Shown here piece by piece: positions 62,696-64,000 of a stretch of 64,000 nucleotides of DNA. This DNA comes from Reticulascus tulasneorum. Its lineage: Eukaryota > Ascomycota > Sordariomycetes > Glomerellales > Reticulascaceae. The stretch is taken from contig LSAX01000010.1 of the NCBI GenBank assembly GCA_001557505.1, positions 2,294,001 through 2,358,000 of the forward strand, written 5' to 3'. The notes below the pieces were generated by a model that worked only from the letters and a program-made list of their open reading frames with translations, had not been told where the DNA came from and did not search any database. How positions within the stretch are numbered: the first letter of the stretch is position 1; each line of letters starts with the position of its first letter. The translations under genes were made by a program, and so were the position numbers.

Positions 62696-64000
62696 ATTGC
62701 TACATGTATTGTTTCTCAAAGGTTGGCAAGTGGCTGTGCGTGGAATCCAAACCAGGTGTAACTCCATACAAATATAAACAACTGAACAGCATACAACTAG
62801 CCAAATGACTACTATCTCTGGTGGGATGCGCAGTCGCCCCTGTAAAGTATGGGTGGTGCGAATCACATATCATAATGTACTGAAGAGTCCGTTCTTATTA
62901 CCTATGCTGGAAGGACCAATTGGAATAGACAACAGGTGTTTCGCCGAATCACAGTGCTTGCACTGTCCATAAGGTAGAGAAGCGCCCAGTTGAGCCTGCG
63001 CTGAAAGCGAAATCTAGCCGAATATCTGCCGAGAAATCTTAGGGCACGGAAACTCGCCCACAACCTGCACCTGGGTTCATCGTCGGGTCGGCAACATTTT
63101 CTCTGACCAGGAGCTCATCCCAACGCAACATACCTCTTCAGTGAAACCCAACTACAAGAAAAGTAGTCGCAGAAATGGCCAGTAGGTGGAAATACCCGGC
63201 TGACAGAGTATCATTCAGCTGATACAATGCAGAATCCAAGAACTCGTCGCAGCATAACCAGTCACGAAAGGCGCATCGAAATGGGTAGGTTGTGTCCTAA
63301 ATAATCTGATCTCTTAATGCGCGACGTTTTAACACCTTCTTCCTGCTCATAGGATCAAGAAGCCCAAGACGTCGAGATATCCCTCCCTGAAAGGCACAGA
63401 TCCCAAATTCCGACGAAACCACCGACATGCCCTTCATGGTACCATGAAAGCACTGGTACGCATTCCAAACTCGAGCGGCAGCAAGTGCTAATATCACAGC
63501 AGAAGGAATTGAAGGAAGGCAAGCGGGAAACGGCTTGAAGCAAGACTCAGGGCCGTGGTATACAAGCATTCATTTGGAGGTTAGGCAACATGGAATAAGG
63601 CGAATGTAGTTCCAGATCGCGGCTGCTGCAAAGCAGGTTTAACATGCTGATTACGACAGCACTCAAACACATTTACTCCTTGATGACCTCTATGGTCGAC
63701 ACTATGGCAGAATAGTAGCTGTGCCATGTATTATTTAGAATTGTGAAGCGTATGCACGGTTAAGCCACCGCCAGCCCATATTGTTTGATCGGGATTTGAT
63801 AAGTAGAGTCCCAATCCACTATCGACGTCAGTCATTGTCCTCGTCGTCGTTATTGCCCTTGTTGCTGTGGATTATTATCTGGTCAAAAAAAGCAAGCAAC
63901 AATATGAAAGTGATTGTGGATTCTTGTTTCACCAGCGGAATCTAAATTGGGCAAGCTCCCTGTTGTAATCCTGGGCGGCATGTGTCTAAAACCCAAGGGG
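62696..64000. other. Gene-free right end
   Basis: About 1.3 kb. The only frame of note is a 90-codon ATG frame on the minus strand (63297-63569) with no recognisable motif. I saw no RNA gene or repeat. Confidence 0.45.

Noticed and set aside
63297..63569. 90-codon minus-strand ATG frame near the right end
   Set aside because: No motif, no neighbours supporting it; could be real but unsupported.

Overview
The window is nuclear DNA from a filamentous ascomycete, most likely a sordariomycete and probably in or near Hypocreales. The evidence is the gene content (Zn2Cys6 factor, calpain protease PalB, fungal CLU1, DUF2985, PMP47-type carriers) and the intron style: many introns of 43-100 bp with CTAAC/CTGAC branch sites and mostly GT-AG ends. 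The order-level placement is inference from remembered families; no search was run. I support 22 protein-coding genes. Exon joins were worked out by hand by matching reading phase and splice signals, and every multi-exon model closes in frame. I saw no rRNA, tRNA, CRISPR array, intact transposon or biosynthetic cluster.

Left part (1-12.2 kb) is gene-poor and accessory-looking: a disordered small protein (minus), a secreted GDSL esterase, a 4.4-kb gene-free stretch, and a Zn2Cys6 regulator. From 12.9 to 37.5 kb is a dense housekeeping block: SAGA subunit SGF73, a PMP47-like carrier, a NOSIP-type RING protein, tafazzin, the Pho85-type kinase, a septin-like GTPase with a hydrophobic C-terminal tail, poly(A) polymerase, DML1/Misato, a forkhead-FHA factor and CLU1. 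From 38.4 to 50 kb lie a large unrecognised protein, a ferric reductase, a Yippee protein, an SLC35F6-like transporter and a DUF2985 membrane protein. From 51.2 to 62.7 kb lie SEN15, a zinc alcohol dehydrogenase, a C2H2 factor, PalB/Rim13 and a second PMP47/ANT1 carrier.

The genes do not form one pathway. Several touch mitochondria or peroxisomes (tafazzin: cardiolipin remodelling; DML1: mtDNA inheritance; CLU1: mitochondrial distribution; two PMP47-type carriers). Others are core RNA and chromatin functions (PAP1, SEN15, SGF73) or signalling (PHO85, PalB in ambient-pH sensing). The most unusual signals are an intron in the ANT1-like gene whose 3' end appears to be TG instead of AG, two GC-AG introns in other genes, a 19-nt microexon holding most of the catalytic HX4D motif of tafazzin, a septin-like protein with a tail anchor, and a nested hairpin repeat upstream of SEN15. 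I found no clear previously undescribed multi-gene system.
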